A stretch of DNA of 64,000 nt from Closterium sp. NIES-65 (taxonomy: Eukaryota; Streptophyta; Zygnematophyceae; Desmidiales; Closteriaceae): the NCBI GenBank assembly GCA_948144175.1, contig CANXME010000542.1:992001-1056000 (forward strand). Reading direction: 5' to 3'. The notes beneath the pieces were generated by a model that saw only the letters and a list, made by a program, of their open reading frames with translations, ran no database searches and was not told the origin of the DNA. The translations under genes were made by a program, and so were the position numbers. Below, piece after piece: positions 12,501-25,175 of the stretch; the stretch's first letter is position 1; every line of letters starts with the position of its first letter.

Positions 12501-15480
12501 TGACGAGTCAGTCCCCTACTGCCGCCTCTTCCCCTACCGCACTCCGTCCTTCCCCCCCCCCCTCGCTCTTCCTTGTACCAGGGCCCCCCCTGGTAGACCC
12601 CCTCCCCCCACAGGGTCCTGCTCCTTCAGGTGTGTCCCAGGTAGACGCAGTCGAGCCTGTCGAGGTTATTGGTGATTCTGGTGCTGCTAGGGGTGCTGAG
12701 CCTGGGGGTGCTGACTCTGGGGGTGTTGAGACTGAGGGTGCTGAGCCTGGAGGTGCTGAGCCTAGGGGTGCTACGCCTAGGGGTGCTTAGCCTGGGGGTG
12801 CTGCGACTTAGGGTGCTGAGCCTGGGGGTGCTGTGCCTTGGGGTGCGGTGCCTGGGGGTGCTACGCCTGGGGGTGCTTTGCCTGGGAGTGCTACACCTGG
12901 GGGTGCTGAGCCTGGGGGTGCTGAGCTTGGAGGTGCTACGCCTGGAGGTTCTCCGGGTGCTTCGTCTCTGCGGGAGCCGCTCTCTTCACAGGAGCTGCGT
13001 GAGTGGTTTGCCCGGCGCTGGAGCCGTGCTGCTGGCGCTGGAGGTTCTTCGACTTCTGAGGCTGCTGCTGTCGCGGGTCCCAGAGGTGCTCGTACTGGGA
13101 GTACTGGAGCTGCTGGGCCTGCGGGTTCGACTGGAGCTGGTACTGCTGCAGGTGTTGGCGCTGAGGCTACTGCTGGCGGTCCTGCTGAGGGCACTATTGG
13201 TGCTGGTGGTGATTCTGGAGCTACTGGAGGTGCTGCTGGAGCGGGTGCTTCTGCTCGGGGTACTTGTGCTGTCCCTGCTGTGTCTGGCGTCGCCGCGCGG
13301 CCTCGATCATACTTCGTTCCACTCCTGGAGCAGGTTCTTGGTCCTCCTCCCTCTTTAGCGTGTCCACAGCCTGTCCAGTCACAGTTACACTTGCAGCCTA
13401 CCTCCCCTTTGCCTGCTCCTTCTCCCTACACTGGTCCTACTAGAGGTCTTGCTGAGCGTCGTGCGCCTGCGTCTCGCCCTGCGTCGCCTGTTCGTGCTGC
13501 TCGCACTAGTGGTCGCGGTTCGCGTTAGCGTCCTCCGCCTGTCCCTGGCACGCACCGGATGTCTTTGTGTCCGTCCACTGCTCCTCTGCGTGCCCCTTTG
13601 CCTTCTCCTCCTGAGTCCTCTCTTCTTGCTCTTGCCGACCCGGAGTCGGACTCTCTTCGTGCTGCCAGTCCTACTGTCACGCGTCTCCTTGCTACTGTTG
13701 TCACTGACCCTTCTTTCAAGTCCACTTCTGCGTCTGCCCTCGTTACTGAGCTCGTCGACTTTGCTGCTCGATGTCGCCTAGACTACCCTGCTAGTCTTGT
13801 CACTGAGTCTATGTCTGTCTGTCCTCCGTCCATCGAGGGTGAGTGTGCCCTTGTCACGGACGTCCTTGAGGACAGGCAGGAGGAGTTCCAGTGTCTGGCA
13901 GCTGCTTCACCTCATCTCGTGTCTGTACTGCTTACCCCTGAGGGAGACCCGGATGCACTTGACATCCCGTCTCCGCGCTCTTACGCGGAGGCGATAGAGG
14001 GTCCCTACTCTTCTCACTGGCAGGCAGCTATGGATGCACAGATGGCTTCCTGGAAGTCCACAGGCACCTACGTTGACGTTGTCCCCCCTCCTGGGGCGAA
14101 CATCGTCAGTGGCATGTGGATTTTCAGGGTGAAGCGGCCGCCGGGTTCTCCGCCTGTCTTCAAGGCGCGTTACGTGGCTCGTGGCTTTAGTCAGCGGCAG
14201 GGAGTTGACTACTTTCAGACCTTCTCCCCTACCCCGAAGATGACCACTCTTCGGGTACTGCTGCATGTGGCTGCTCACCGTGACTACGAGCTACACTCTC
14301 TTGACTTCAGCACTGCTTTCCTGCAGGGCAGTCTGCACGAGGAGATCTGGCTGCGCCGCCCACCTGGCTTCACTGGGACTTTTCCTCCTGGCACCCTGTG
14401 GAGCCTCCAGCGGCCAGTCTACGGTCTCCGCCAGGAACCACGTGAGTGGCACGACACACTGAGAACTACACTTGCGGCTCTTGGGTTTGCTCCCTCTACT
14501 GCTGACCCGTCGCTGTTTCTATGCACCAACAATTCTCTGCCGCCATTCTACATCCTCGTGTACGTCGACGACTTGGTCTTTGCCACAGCTAACACTGCTG
14601 GTCTCGCCTACGTGAAGTCCGAGCTGCAGAAAAGACACACGTGCACAGACCTGGGTGAACTGCGCAACTACCTTGGCTTGCAGATCACCCGGGACCGAGC
14701 ACGCCGCACCATTACCCTGACACAGTCACACATGGTGCAGCAGGTCCTTCAGCGCTTCGGCTTCACGTACTCCTCGCCGCAGGCCACTCCTCTGCTTACT
14801 TGCCACTCACTCTCAGCTCTGCCTTCGGATGAGTCCGTAGAGTCGAGTGGCCCGTACCCAGAGCTTGTTGGCTGACTCATGTACCTGATGACCTGCACAC
14901 GTCCTGACCTTGCATACTCTCTTAGCATTCTCGCACGCTATGTTGCTCCTGGGAGACACCGAGCAGAGCACATGGCTGCAGCGAAGAGGGTGTTGCGCTA
15001 CTTGTGCAGTACGTCGGGCATGGGGCTAGTGCTTGGAGGGCGGAGTCCAGTGGTCCTCACTGGGCACGCGGACGCTTCTTGGGCTGACGACCAGGCTATG
15101 CAGCGGTCGTCACAGGGTTACACCTTCAACCTTGGTTCTGGCTCTGTTTCGTGGCGGGCTACTCGCTCGTCTTCTGTTCTCGGCTCCTGTTGTGAGGTTG
15201 AGATCTACGCAGGGGCCATGGCTGCACAGGAGCTTTGCTGGCCCACCTATCTGCTGACCGACCTTGGAGAGCCGCCTCGTTCTCCTCCAGTCCTGTACGT
15301 AGACAACAAGGCCATGCTGGCCTTGTGTCAAGAGCAGAGACTGGAGCACAGAACAAAGCACATTGCTCTTCGCTTCTTCCTTGCTCGTGAGCTACAGCAG
15401 CGTGGTTTGTTGCGGCTTGCGTACGTGGTCTTCGAGGCCAACACTGCTGATGTCTTCACCAAGGCACTTGCGCCTTGTAC
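9591..15480 (+). pseudogene. R3 copia gag-pol remains
   Basis: The polyprotein order is that of Ty1/copia. Gag starts at ATG 9591 (MATPSVLTFDAEGR) and ends in a long glycine tract at about 10,400-10,625. The widely spaced Cys/His motif is at 10,760-10,831, and the protease DSGAS is near 11,175. The integrase core (HMDVWGP, SPQQNGIAERRIGM) is at about 11,840-12,180. The GGAEP-type hinge lies at about 12,690-12,945. The RT spans about 14,030-14,600 (YVDDLVF near 14,560) and the RNase H about 15,060-15,250 (GHADASWADD). It is broken in several places. Confidence 0.88.
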
Positions 15481-15572
15481 CTGTCTTGCCTCACTTACTC
15501 TCCTCTTGACCTTGCTTGTAATGTTGCATATATATACACCTGCTCTTGCTTGTCTAGTCTTTTATATATATC

Positions 15573-15754
15573 CGAATTCTTGCAGCCACTTTGAAAAATA
15601 AATATGTAGCACGGAAAGCATGAGCAGGAGTGCCATTTAGACGTTACGTCTATACCATGGTTTTTATTGGCAGATGATAAATATACATTTACGGTCGTCA
15701 AATTCAGGACAATGAAAGCTTTTACTATTTAGTTCCATTTACAGGCAGAGAATA
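15573..15754. other. Unassigned spacer
   Basis: AT-rich sequence between the fading end of R3 and the left terminal repeat of the Tc1/mariner element. Nothing is recognised. Confidence 0.45.
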
Positions 15755-15785
15755 CACTGAACGAAATAATTGTCCACATGTTCAT
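15755..15785 (+). repeat. Left terminal inverted repeat of Tc1/mariner element
   Basis: It begins CACTGAACGAAATAATTGTC directly after the TA at 15,753-15,754. The reverse complement of the right end reads GTCTGAACGAAATTATTGTC after its TA. Confidence 0.82.
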
Positions 15786-15805
15786 GTTTCAAGATATGAA
15801 CGGGC

Positions 15806-15942
15806 TGTGAAAAGTTTGAAGAGAGAAGAGAGGGAAGGGGTTGCACTAGCAAGAATGGGGATACAAATAGCAATCCCTAGAAGGGTTGTACTCGCTATAG
15901 AGCACCCCACTACAGGCTAGAGCATAAGATAACATTCTGACA
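15806..15942 (-). repeat. 3' LTR of R4
   Basis: 137 bp, TGTGAAAAGTTTG to CATTCTGACA. The neighbouring CACCCCCATAGCCAAAGTGG is the polypurine tract on the opposite strand. Confidence 0.88.
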
Positions 15943-17162
15943 CACCCCCATAGCCAAAGTGGGGTGTAATCAGCAGAGCAAACAAGGCAGTACAAGCTCA
16001 TGGTGGATCACAATGTCACCACACATTCTGAGCACAAGTTCAAGAAGCATTAGTTTAAGGTTCACAATTATGAGCAAAGCTAGAGCTAATCACAGCGGAC
16101 AAGTGAGGAGGAGGAGGAGCTGTGGGGGAGTGAAGATGGGAGGCGACTGCTGACGCCGCAGACAAACAGACGAGCTGCGGGCTCAGTGGCTACCAGAACA
16201 GCGCTCCGGACTACTGGAGTAACTGGCCCCGCTGCTAATAGTAGCGACAGACGAGCAACGGACCCACGGGCGACTAGCGACTACCGGAGATTGTAGCCTC
16301 CGGATTGCTGCTGTTGCTGACGACAAGACTGCTGCCTCGACTCAACCTCCCCCAACTGTCCCACACTCTCGGCACACGCCCACTACTCAAACCCTAGCTC
16401 CACTCCCACGCACCCCCCTTAAACCCTATACCCCAGTCTCCCACTCATCCACCCCCCTCAGCGACAGCTGCAGCAGTGGGAGATGAAGGAGGAGGAGGAG
16501 CAAAGGGAGGAATGCACAACTGCCACCCCCATACTCGCCACCCCCATACCCTGAGTGTGCGGTAAGCGAGCTCACGTATGCGCGAAGCGTGCACAAGTGT
16601 GCGGGAAGCGAACTCGAGTGTGCGGTAATCAAACGCAGGTGTGCGGGGAGGGGGGGCTGCAGGGCGACACGCAGGTCGACGGGGATGGGCGCACGGGTCG
16701 CCAGGGGCGGCGCGCGGGTCGACGGGGCCGCCGCGAAGGGCGACGGGGAGCCGCGCGCGGGTCGACAGGGCCGCCGCGAAGGGCGACATGGAGCCGTGCG
16801 CAGGTCGACAGGGACGGGCGCGCGGGTCGATGGAACGCGAAACCGCCGCGTGCGCCCAGGGTGCGCGGTGGGCAGGAAACCGCCACGCATTCCGAGCGCA
16901 TGGCGGGCAGAAAACCGCCGCGCGAAGCAGGAAACCACCGCGCGCCTCGGGGCGCACGGCGGGCAGAAAACCGCCGCGCGCCTCGGGGCGCACGGCGGGC
17001 CGAAAACCGCCGCGCGCCTCGGGGCGCTCGGCGGGAATAAAAAGTGCCGCACGCCACAGGGCGTGCGGCTCAGAGTGTAGTGGTAGGAGTTGCAGCGGAA
17101 GCTAGGAGGTGGTAAGCCCACCCAGAGGATCGATCCAAGGGGATCGACCTGCTCTGATAGCA

Positions 17163-17299
17163 TGTGAAAAGTTTGAAGAGAGAAGAGAGGGAAGGGGTTG
17201 CACTAGCAAGAATGGGGATACAAATAGCAAACCCTAGAAGGGTTGTACTCGCTATAGAGCAGCCCACTACAGGCTAGAGCATAAGATAACATTCTGACA
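17163..17299 (-). repeat. 5' LTR of R4
   Basis: 137 bp, about 98.5% identical to the copy at 15,806-15,942. Confidence 0.88.
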
Positions 17300-17494
17300 C
17301 GGGCATTAGTCGCCATGGTGATTAAGCCTTAATGGCTAGACCACATGAGGTTAAAGTCCGAAGAGTTGTACATCTAAACACACTGCATGTCGGCCATATA
17401 CTCGGTTAAACAATCAGCGAATATAGAAATAGGCAAATACTAGCATAAGGACAGTTATTTACAATTACAGTCACATATGCAAACAAAGCAGAAT

Positions 17495-18342
17495 CTAGTT
17501 CTTGGTCCAGCGACCCTTGGCCTTGAGCACAGCCCGCACACGCCTAGGCATGCTATCGATCAGCTGACCGCACCAAGCGACACGGATTTTCTCCCATTCC
17601 ACTTGTACTCTGTCCCATAGCTCGAGAATGTCTGCAGGGGGGCGGGGGTAAGCAAGCAGCTGCTTCTTCAAGTAAACCCACAGATGTTCTATGGGGTTGA
17701 GGTCCGGACTAGATGCTGGCCATGGGAGCACAGAGTACGGTTGCTCAGCAAGGTAAGTTTCGACCATCTTGCATGTATGCTTCGGGTCATTGTCATGCTG
17801 GAACACAACGGTCTTGTGATCCAACTCGTAATGCTCAATAGTCTGCTGCAGCTCGTCTTGCAGGATTGAATGGTACAACTCGCCGTTCATTCTTCCCTCT
17901 ATCTTGCACATGAAACCGCGCCATTGTATGTCATGCACCCCCAAATCATGATGGAGCCGCCGCCATGTTTGACGGTCTGTTTCACATGGTGCGGCTCCAT
18001 GTGACAGTCCTACCTAATCCAGGCCCAACTACGGCCGTCGCAACTAAATCGGCAGATCTTCGTTTCGTCGCTCCACACCACGCGTTCCAGTCGTTGATCG
18101 TCCAGTGCTGATGGTTCTTGGCCCACTGCCTGCGGTCCTTGACATTTTTCGCGGATAATCTAGGCTTCGACAGCTTTTCTATCGCCCTAACTCCGTGCTG
18201 CTTGAGAGTGTTTTGCACGGTGGCGCCCGTGACACTGATGCCGTGCATAGAGGATATCATTTCCGCTGCGGCCTCGTCGGATTTCGATTCACCAGACACT
18301 ATCGACCATATAACTATCCTTGAGATTTGCTCTGGTAACTTG
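17495..18342 (-). pseudogene. Tc1/mariner transposase, catalytic part
   Basis: This is the larger, C-terminal part of a transposase of the DDE superfamily, which cuts out and reinserts its element at TA sites. Read on the minus strand, it holds a second helix-turn-helix region (about 18,300-18,150) and then the catalytic acidic residues. The first Asp is in WSDETK (18,067-18,069), the second Asp in QHDNDPKH (about 17,792-17,794), and the Glu in SPDLNPIEHLW (about 17,687-17,689). The spacing of 34 residues between the last two marks the Tc1 branch (DD34E). The frame shifts near 18,080, an in-frame TAG lies near 18,013, and R5 separates this part from its N-terminus. It is therefore a pseudogene. 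The C-terminus RWTKN is typical. Confidence 0.9.
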
Positions 18343-18477
18343 TATCAGAATATTGTAGCTTATACATTTTGTGTAGGCTATAGTGGGGCATCCCATAGGG
18401 GGTACAACCCAATTAGGGTTAGTACTTGTACTCTCTTCTTTCATACTGCATTCATTTTTCTCGTTCATATCTTCTCA
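18343..18477 (+). repeat. 5' LTR of R5
   Basis: 135 bp, ending ATCTTCTCA immediately before the primer site. Confidence 0.87.
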
Positions 18478-18889
18478 TGGTATCGAGCAGGTTCCCTAGT
18501 GGGAACTGTGCCTAGGGCCCACCAATTCGAACATTTTTTTTACTGCCCGTAGCGCGCTCTCCCCGAGTCGCGCTCCCTTCACTTACTTTTTCAAGTCGCC
18601 CTAGCGGCTCCCCGTCGCCCTTCGCGGCGGCCCCGTCGACCCGCGCGCGGCTCCCCATCGCTCTTCGCGGCGGCCCCGTCGACCCGCGCGCCGCCCTTGA
18701 GGACCCGTGCGCCCGTCCCCGTCGACCCGCGCGTCGCCCTGCGGCCCCCCCTTCCCACCCACCTGAGTTCACTTTCCGCACACCCGAGTTCGCTTCCCGC
18801 AGGCTTGTGCACGCTTCACGCACACGTGAGCGCGCTGACCACACACTTAGGGTGTGGGGGTGGTGGTTGTGGGGGTGTCCGTCGCCCTG

Positions 18890-19480
18890 CCTACGCCTCG
18901 GCCCCGTCACCCTGCCTACGCGTCGGCCCGGTCGCCCTACCTGCGACCCCGGCCCCGTCGCCCTACCTGCGCCCCGGCCCCGTCGCCCTACCTGCGGCCC
19001 CGGCCCCGTCGCCCTACCTGCGACCCCGGCCCCGTCACCCTACCTGCGACCCCGGCCCCGTCACCCTACCTGCGGCCCCGGCCCCGTCGCCCTACCCGCG
19101 ACCCCGGCCCAGTTGCCCTACCTGCGGCTCCGGCCCCAGCCCCATCGCCCTCCCTGCGCACCGGCCCCGTCGCCCTACCGTCGACCCGGCCCCGTCGCCC
19201 TACCTGCGGCTCCGGCCCCGGCCCCGTCGCCCTACCTACGGCTCCGGCCCCGGCCTCGTCGCCCTACGTGCGCACCGGCCTCGTCGCCCTACCGTCGACC
19301 CGGCCCCGTCGCCCTATCTACGGCCCGGCCCCGGCCCCGTCGCCCTACCTTCGACCCGGCCTCGTCGCCCTAACTGCGCCCCGGCTCTGGCCCCGACGCC
19401 CTACCTACGGCCCCAACCGAGCCGCCCACGCCGCTCAACAGCCCGAGCCGCCCGAGCCGCCCGAGCCGCTGAGGCCGCCT
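18890..19480 (+). repeat. GC-rich tandem repeats in R5 leader
   Basis: Units of about 20-27 bp around GGCCCCGTCGCCCTACCTGC are repeated some twenty times between primer site and gag. The unit differs from that in R3, R7 and R8. Confidence 0.75.
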
Positions 19481-19620
19481 GAGTAGCTAAGGAGCCGAGC
19501 CGCGGGTGCTGCCGAGCCGCAGGTACTGCCGAGCCGCCCGAGCTGCCCGACCCGCCCTGTCTGGTGAGCGCAGCGCCGCTGTCACTGCTCTACAGTTCGC
19601 ACTGTTAGTCTACTGCTGTC

Positions 19621-22600
19621 ATGGCTACTCCTAGTGTCCTCGTTTTTTACGCCGAGGGTCGAGCCATTGACTTTGACGTCTGGTTAGATGACCTGCAGCT
19701 GTTCTTACAGTGCGATAGGGCAGACGGTCTCTCCCTCTTTGACCTCACCTCTGGTGCCTCTCCTGCTCCTGCTGCTGATGCTGACGCCACTGTTCGCTCA
19801 CAGTGGGCCACGCGCGATGCTGCTGCACGTCTTGCTGTGCGTCGCCACCTCCCTACCTCTGAGCGTGCGCACTTTAGTCAGTACAAGAGTGCTCAGACCT
19901 TGTACGACGCTGTAGTTGCATGCTACTCCTCCCCTGCCACTGCTGCACTGAGCCATCTCATGCTACCGTACCTCTTCCCTGACCTTGCTGCCTTTCCCAT
20001 AGTCGCTGACCTCATTACGCACCTCCGCACTAGTGACACTCGCTACCGCGCTGCGCTTCCTGCTGACTTCTGCGCCAAGAACCCCCCCCCCCCATGTACA
20101 TCACTCTCTACTACATAGTCACTCGCCTCCCTGACTCCCTTCGTGTATTCAGGGACCACTTCCTCTCAGTCTGTCCCACCACTCTCACTGTAGACCTCCT
20201 CGAGAAGTCCCTCCTAGCGGCCAAGAAGAGCATAGTCGCTGTAGGGGCCTCTCGTGGTGACCCGCGCACCCCCATCTTTGAGGGGTGTTCCCCCTCCCCC
20301 CTTCTGCCCTCTGTTGCCTCTGCTGCTGCGGCCGACCTCCTTGGTCTTGAGTCGGTCGGTGCGGCGTCTACCCCTAGCGGGAGACGCCGCTCTGGCAAGG
20401 GCAAGGGCTGCAAGGGCGCAGGAGGAGCGAGCGGGGGCGGTGGAGGTGGAGGTGGAGGCGGCGGGGGGAGTGGGGGTGGTGGTGGGAGTGGAGGTGGGGG
20501 TGGAGGTGTCGGTGGCGGCAGTGGAGGCGGAGGCAGCGGCGGCGGTGGCAGTGGGAGTGGAGGTGGCGGAGGTGGCGGCGGTGGAGGAGGCGGCGGAGGC
20601 GGCGGTAGTAGCGGAGGCGGCGGAGGCGGAGGAGGCGGCGGGGGTGGCGGTGGAGCTGGTCGCGGGTCTACGCAGAGGAATGGCTCCGGTGGTGGTCCGC
20701 GCCAGCAGCAGCAGCGCGGTCGTGAGATTCCCCCCCCTCAGCAGCTCCGTGCGTGGTACACTACACGCCAGCGGGGTGGGGGTTTTGGTCCGTGCACCTA
20801 CGTCCTGCGCACCGGCGACCGTGCGGGTGAGCAGTGTGGGGGTGCGCACCCCACCCAGCGCTGCTTTGGCCGCCTGACGGACGCGTGGCGTCACCAGTTC
20901 CCGGAGGCCACAGAGATCCCTCGCTGGGGCGAGCTGTCTAGGGCGGGTGTTGCCATCTATGCTATTCTCTCTGCCATGTATGCTGTGTCTATTAGTGATG
21001 AGGGTGACTGCTACCGGTGTTTCCCGCCCGATCCGGGCATTGAGACTGCTGCTCTAGGTGCTGGTGTGGCTGCTACCCTAGGTGCTTGCGAGGCTGCTGC
21101 TCTAGGTGCTAGTGCGTCTGCGTCCTCAGGTACTGGTGAGTCTACGCTCTCAGGTACTACGTCGGCTTCGGCCTCCCTCACCTTCACCCTTGACTCTGGG
21201 GCTTCTCGCTCCTTCTTTCCTGACTGCACCACCCTCACGCCGCTTAGTCGGCCGGTTGCGGTGTCTCTGGCTGACCCCTCTGGGGGTCCTGTCCTGTCTC
21301 ACTTCTCCACAGTCCTCCCGTGTCCGGCGGCTCCCTCTGGCACCCTGTCTGGTCTCTACCTCCCCTCGTTCTCTACGAACCTGGTGAGTGGTGCTGCCCT
21401 ACAGGATGGGGGAGTACACCAGTTCACTCCTGCGCGTCAGCGAGTGACGCACTACACAGAGGCTAGCACAGGCCGACACCTGGCTACTTTTACCCGTCAG
21501 CCGGGGTCGAGCCTGTACACACTGACCACTGCGTCTCCTCCAGTTGCTGAGTCTGGTAGGGTAGCTGCGTCGGGTCAGGTGTTTGCTGCAGCGTCCAGGT
21601 CTGGTCCTAAGTCTGCCCCCTGTTCGTGTCGTCTCCTGTCTCACGAGACTCTCCTCTGGCACCACCGCCTTGGTCACCCCTCTCTGCTTCGGCTCAGAGG
21701 CATGGCCTCCCGTCTTCTTGTTTCTGGTCTTCCCCGGTCCCTCCCTCCCCTTCCTCAGGGCCCTAGCCCTACCTGTGTCCCCTGTGTTGAGGGGCGCCAG
21801 CGGGCTGCCCCTCACTCCTCCCAGTTTCCTCCGAAAGAGGCTCCGCTGCAGACGCTTCACATGGACGTGTGGGGCCCAGCCCGCATCCGGGGACAGGGTC
21901 ACGAGCGCTACTTCCTGCTCGTTGTTGACGACTACTCGCGTTACACCGCAGTCTTCCCCTTGCGCACCAAGGGTGATGTCACTGAGGTTCTGATCGACTG
22001 GATCCGCGCAGCTCGTCTCGAGCTCAGGCAGAGATTTGGCTCCGACTTTCCTGTTCTGCGTCTGCACTCGGACAGAGGCGGAGACTCCTCTGGCCTTCTG
22101 AGAGCTTACTGTCGCGCGCGAGGCATCCATCAGACCTTCACGCTTCCGGACTCCCCGCAGCAAAATGGGATTGCTGAGCGCCGCATTGGCATGGTCATGG
22201 ACGTCGCTCGTACGTCCATGATGCATTCGGCTGCCCCCCGTTTTCTGTGGCCGTTTGCGGTGAGGTACGCGGCGCATCAGATCAACCTCCACCCCAGGGT
22301 CTCAGGCCGGAGACCTCCCCAGCCTTGCTGTGGACGGGAAAGGTTGGCGATGCGTCGGCGTTCCGGGTCTGGGGATCTCGGGCGTTTGTCCGCGACTTGT
22401 CTGCGGACAAGCTGTCCCCTCGCGCTGCTCCCTGCGTCTTCCTGGGGTTCCCCCCCGACGCCCCCGGGTGGCAGTTCTACCACCCCACCTCTCGACGTGT
22501 TCTGTCCTCTCAGGACGTCACATTCGACGAGTCGGTACCCTATTACCGCCTCTTCCCCTACCGCACTCCGTCCCTCCCCCCTCCCCCGCTCTTCTTGGTA

Positions 22601-24966
22601 CCAGGTCCCCCCCCGGTAGACCCCCTTCCCCCTCAGGATCCTGCCCCTTCAGGTGTGTCCCAGGTAGACGCAGTCGAGCCTATCGAGGTTACTGGTGACT
22701 CTGGTGTTGCTGAGGGTGCTGAGCCTGGGGGTGCTGAGACTGGGGTGCTGAGGCTGGGGGTGCTGAGATTGGGGGTGCTGAGCCTGGGGGTGCTGAGCCT
22801 GGGGGTGCTGAGACTAAGGGTGCTGAGCCTGGGGGTGCTGAGCCTGGGGGTGCTACGCCTGGGGGTGCTGAGCCTGGGGGTGCTATGCCTGCGAGTGCTA
22901 CGCCTAGAGGTTCTAGTGGTCACCCGTCCGTGCTGCTCACACTAGTGGACGTGGTTCGCGTCAGCGTCCTCCTCCTGTCTCTGGCACGCACCGGATGTCT
23001 CTGCGTCCGTCCACTGCTCCTCTGCGTGCCCCTTTGCCTCCTCTCTTCCTGCTCTTACCGACCCAGAGTCGGACTCTCTTTGTACTGCCAGTCCTACTGT
23101 CATGCGTCTCCTTGCTACTGTTGTCACTGACCCTTCCTTTGAGTCCACTGCTGCGTCCGCCCTAGTTGCTGAGCTCGTCGACTTTGCAGCTAGCTGTCGT
23201 CTAGACTACGCTGCTAGTCTTGTCGCTGAGTCAGAGTCTGTCTGTCCTCCGTCCGTCGGGGGTGAGTGTGCTCTTAGCACGGACGCCCTTGAGGACAAGC
23301 AGGAGGAGTTCCGGTGTCTGGCAGCTACTTCACCTCATCTCGTGTCCGTACTGCTTACCCCTGAGGGAGACCCGGATGCACTTGACATCCCGACTCCGCG
23401 CTCTTACGTGGAGGCGATAGAGGGTCCCTACTCTTCTCAGTGGCAGGCAGCTATGGATGCAGAGATGGCTTCCTGGAAGTCCACAGGCACCTACGTTGAC
23501 GCTGTCCCCCCTCTTGGGGCGAACATTGTCAGTGGCATGTGGATCTTCAGGGTGAAGCGGCCGCCGGGTTCTCCGCCTGTCTTCAAGGCGCGTTACGTGG
23601 CTCGTGGCTTCAGTCAGCGACAGGGAGTTGACTACTTTCAGATCGTCTCCCCCACCCCGAACATGACCACTCTTTGGGTACTGCTGCACATTGCTGCTCA
23701 CCGTGACTACGAGCTGCACTCTCTCGACTTCAGCACTGCTTTCTTGCAGGGCAGCCTGCACGAGGAGATCTGGCTGCGCCGCCCACCTGGCTTCATTGGG
23801 TCTTTCCCTCTTGGTACCCAGTGGAGTCTCCGGCGGCCAGTCTACGGTCTCCGCCAGGCGCCACGTGAGTGGCACGACACACTGAGGAATACGCTTGCGG
23901 CTCTTGGGTTTGCTCCTTCTACTGCCGACCCGTCACTGTTTCTACGCACCGACACCTCTCTGCCGCCGTTCTACATCCTCGTGTACGTCGACGACTTGGT
24001 CTTTGCCACAGCTGACACTGCTGACTCGCCTACGTGAAGTCCAAGCTGCAGAAGAGACACACGTGCACAGACATGGGTGAACTGTGCAGCTACCTTGGCT
24101 TGCAGATCACCCGGGACAGAGCACGCCGCACCATTACCCTGACTCAGTCACACATGGTGCAGCAGGTCCTTCAGCGCTTCGGCTTCACGTACTCCTCGCC
24201 TCAGGCCACTCCTCTGCCTACTCGCCACTCGCTCTCAGCTCTGCCTTCGGATGAGTCCGTAGAGTCGAGTGGCCCGTACCCAGAGCTTGTTGGCTGCCTC
24301 ATGTACCTGATGACCTGCACTCGACCTGACCTCGCATACCCTCTTAGCATTCTTGCACGCTATGTTGCTCCTGGGAGAAATCGACCAGAGCACATGGCTG
24401 CAGCGAAGAGGGTGTTGCGCTACTTGTGCAGTACGTCGGGCATGGGGCTAGTGCTTGGAGGGCGGAGTCCAGTGGTCCTCACTGGGCACGCGGACGCTTC
24501 TTGGGCTGACGACCAGGCTACGCAGCGGTCGTCAGAGGGTTACACCTTCAGCCTTGGTTCCGGCTCTGTTTCGTGGCGGGCTACTCGCTCGTCTTCTGTT
24601 CTTGGCTCCAGTTGTGAGGCTGAGATCTACGCAGGGGCCATGGCTGCACAGGAGCTTCGCTGGCTCATCTACCTGCTGACCGACCTTGGAGAGCAGCCTC
24701 GTTCTCCTCCAGTCCTGTACGTAGACAACAAGGCCATGCTGGCCTTGTGTCGAGAGCAGAGACTGGAGCACAGAACAAAGCACATTGCTCTCCGCTACTT
24801 CCTTGCTCGTGAGCTACAGCAGCGTGGTCAGTTGCGGCTTGCCTACGTGGCCTCTAAGGCCAACACTGCTGATGTCTTCACCAAGGCACTTGCGCCTTGT
24901 GATCATCAGCGCTTCTGTACGCAGTTGGGTCTTGTGCCTGTCTTGCCTCACTTGCTCACCTCTTGA
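19621..24966 (+). pseudogene. R5 copia gag-pol remains
   Basis: Gag starts at ATG 19621 (MATPSVLVFYAEGR). The glycine tract is at about 20,435-20,660 and the spaced Cys/His motif at 20,793-20,864. The protease DSGAS is near 21,195. The integrase zinc-binding segment (LWHHRLGHPS) is near 21,655, with the core at about 21,860-22,200. The GGAEP-type hinge lies at about 22,705-22,905. RT lies at about 23,450-24,020 with the YVDD box near 23,990, and RNase H at about 24,480-24,690. Translation of the intact family would end near 24,966 (LPHLLTS). It has about five breaks. Confidence 0.9.
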
Positions 24967-25175
24967 TGCTGCTTGTACTGTTGCCTATATTTATACCTGC
25001 TCTTGCTTGTCTAGCTTTTATATATCTATACTCCTGCATGTGAACTGGCCCTGTGGCCCTGAACTTGTGCTCGGACTGTGTGGTGATGTTGTGATCCACC
25101 CTGAGCTTGCTTTGCTTTGCTTTGCTTGACTGGTCTTGTGACCCCTTGTTCTCCCCCACTTTGCCTATGGGGGTG

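Larger units (their letters stand above)
8432..15572 (+). mobile_element. R3: Ty1/copia LTR retrotransposon, broken, one LTR recognised
   Basis: A plus-strand copia element with its 5' LTR at 8432-8562 and a primer site directly after it (8563-8578, ending GAGTAGGT). It has a GC-rich leader, Gag at 9591, and pol extending to about 15,475. Similarity to the other copies fades near 15,572. A matching 3' LTR was not recognised, so the right limit is approximate and no target duplication can be assigned. It is broken in several places. Confidence 0.85.
15806..17299 (-). mobile_element. R4: non-autonomous LTR element (copia-derived)
   Basis: This 1,494 bp element has two 137 bp LTRs differing at about 2 positions and a perfect 5 bp target duplication, CGGGC (15,801-15,805 and 17,300-17,304). 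The primer site at 17,147-17,162 reads ATCAGAGCAGGT at its core on the minus strand. The polypurine tract is just inside the left LTR. The interior (about 1.2 kb) has no copia protein domain. It carries GC-rich repeats with the motif CCGCCGCGCGCCTCGGGGCG at about 16,910-17,030, as in R1. It looks structurally whole for a non-autonomous element. It sits inside the Tc1/mariner transposon. Confidence 0.9.
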
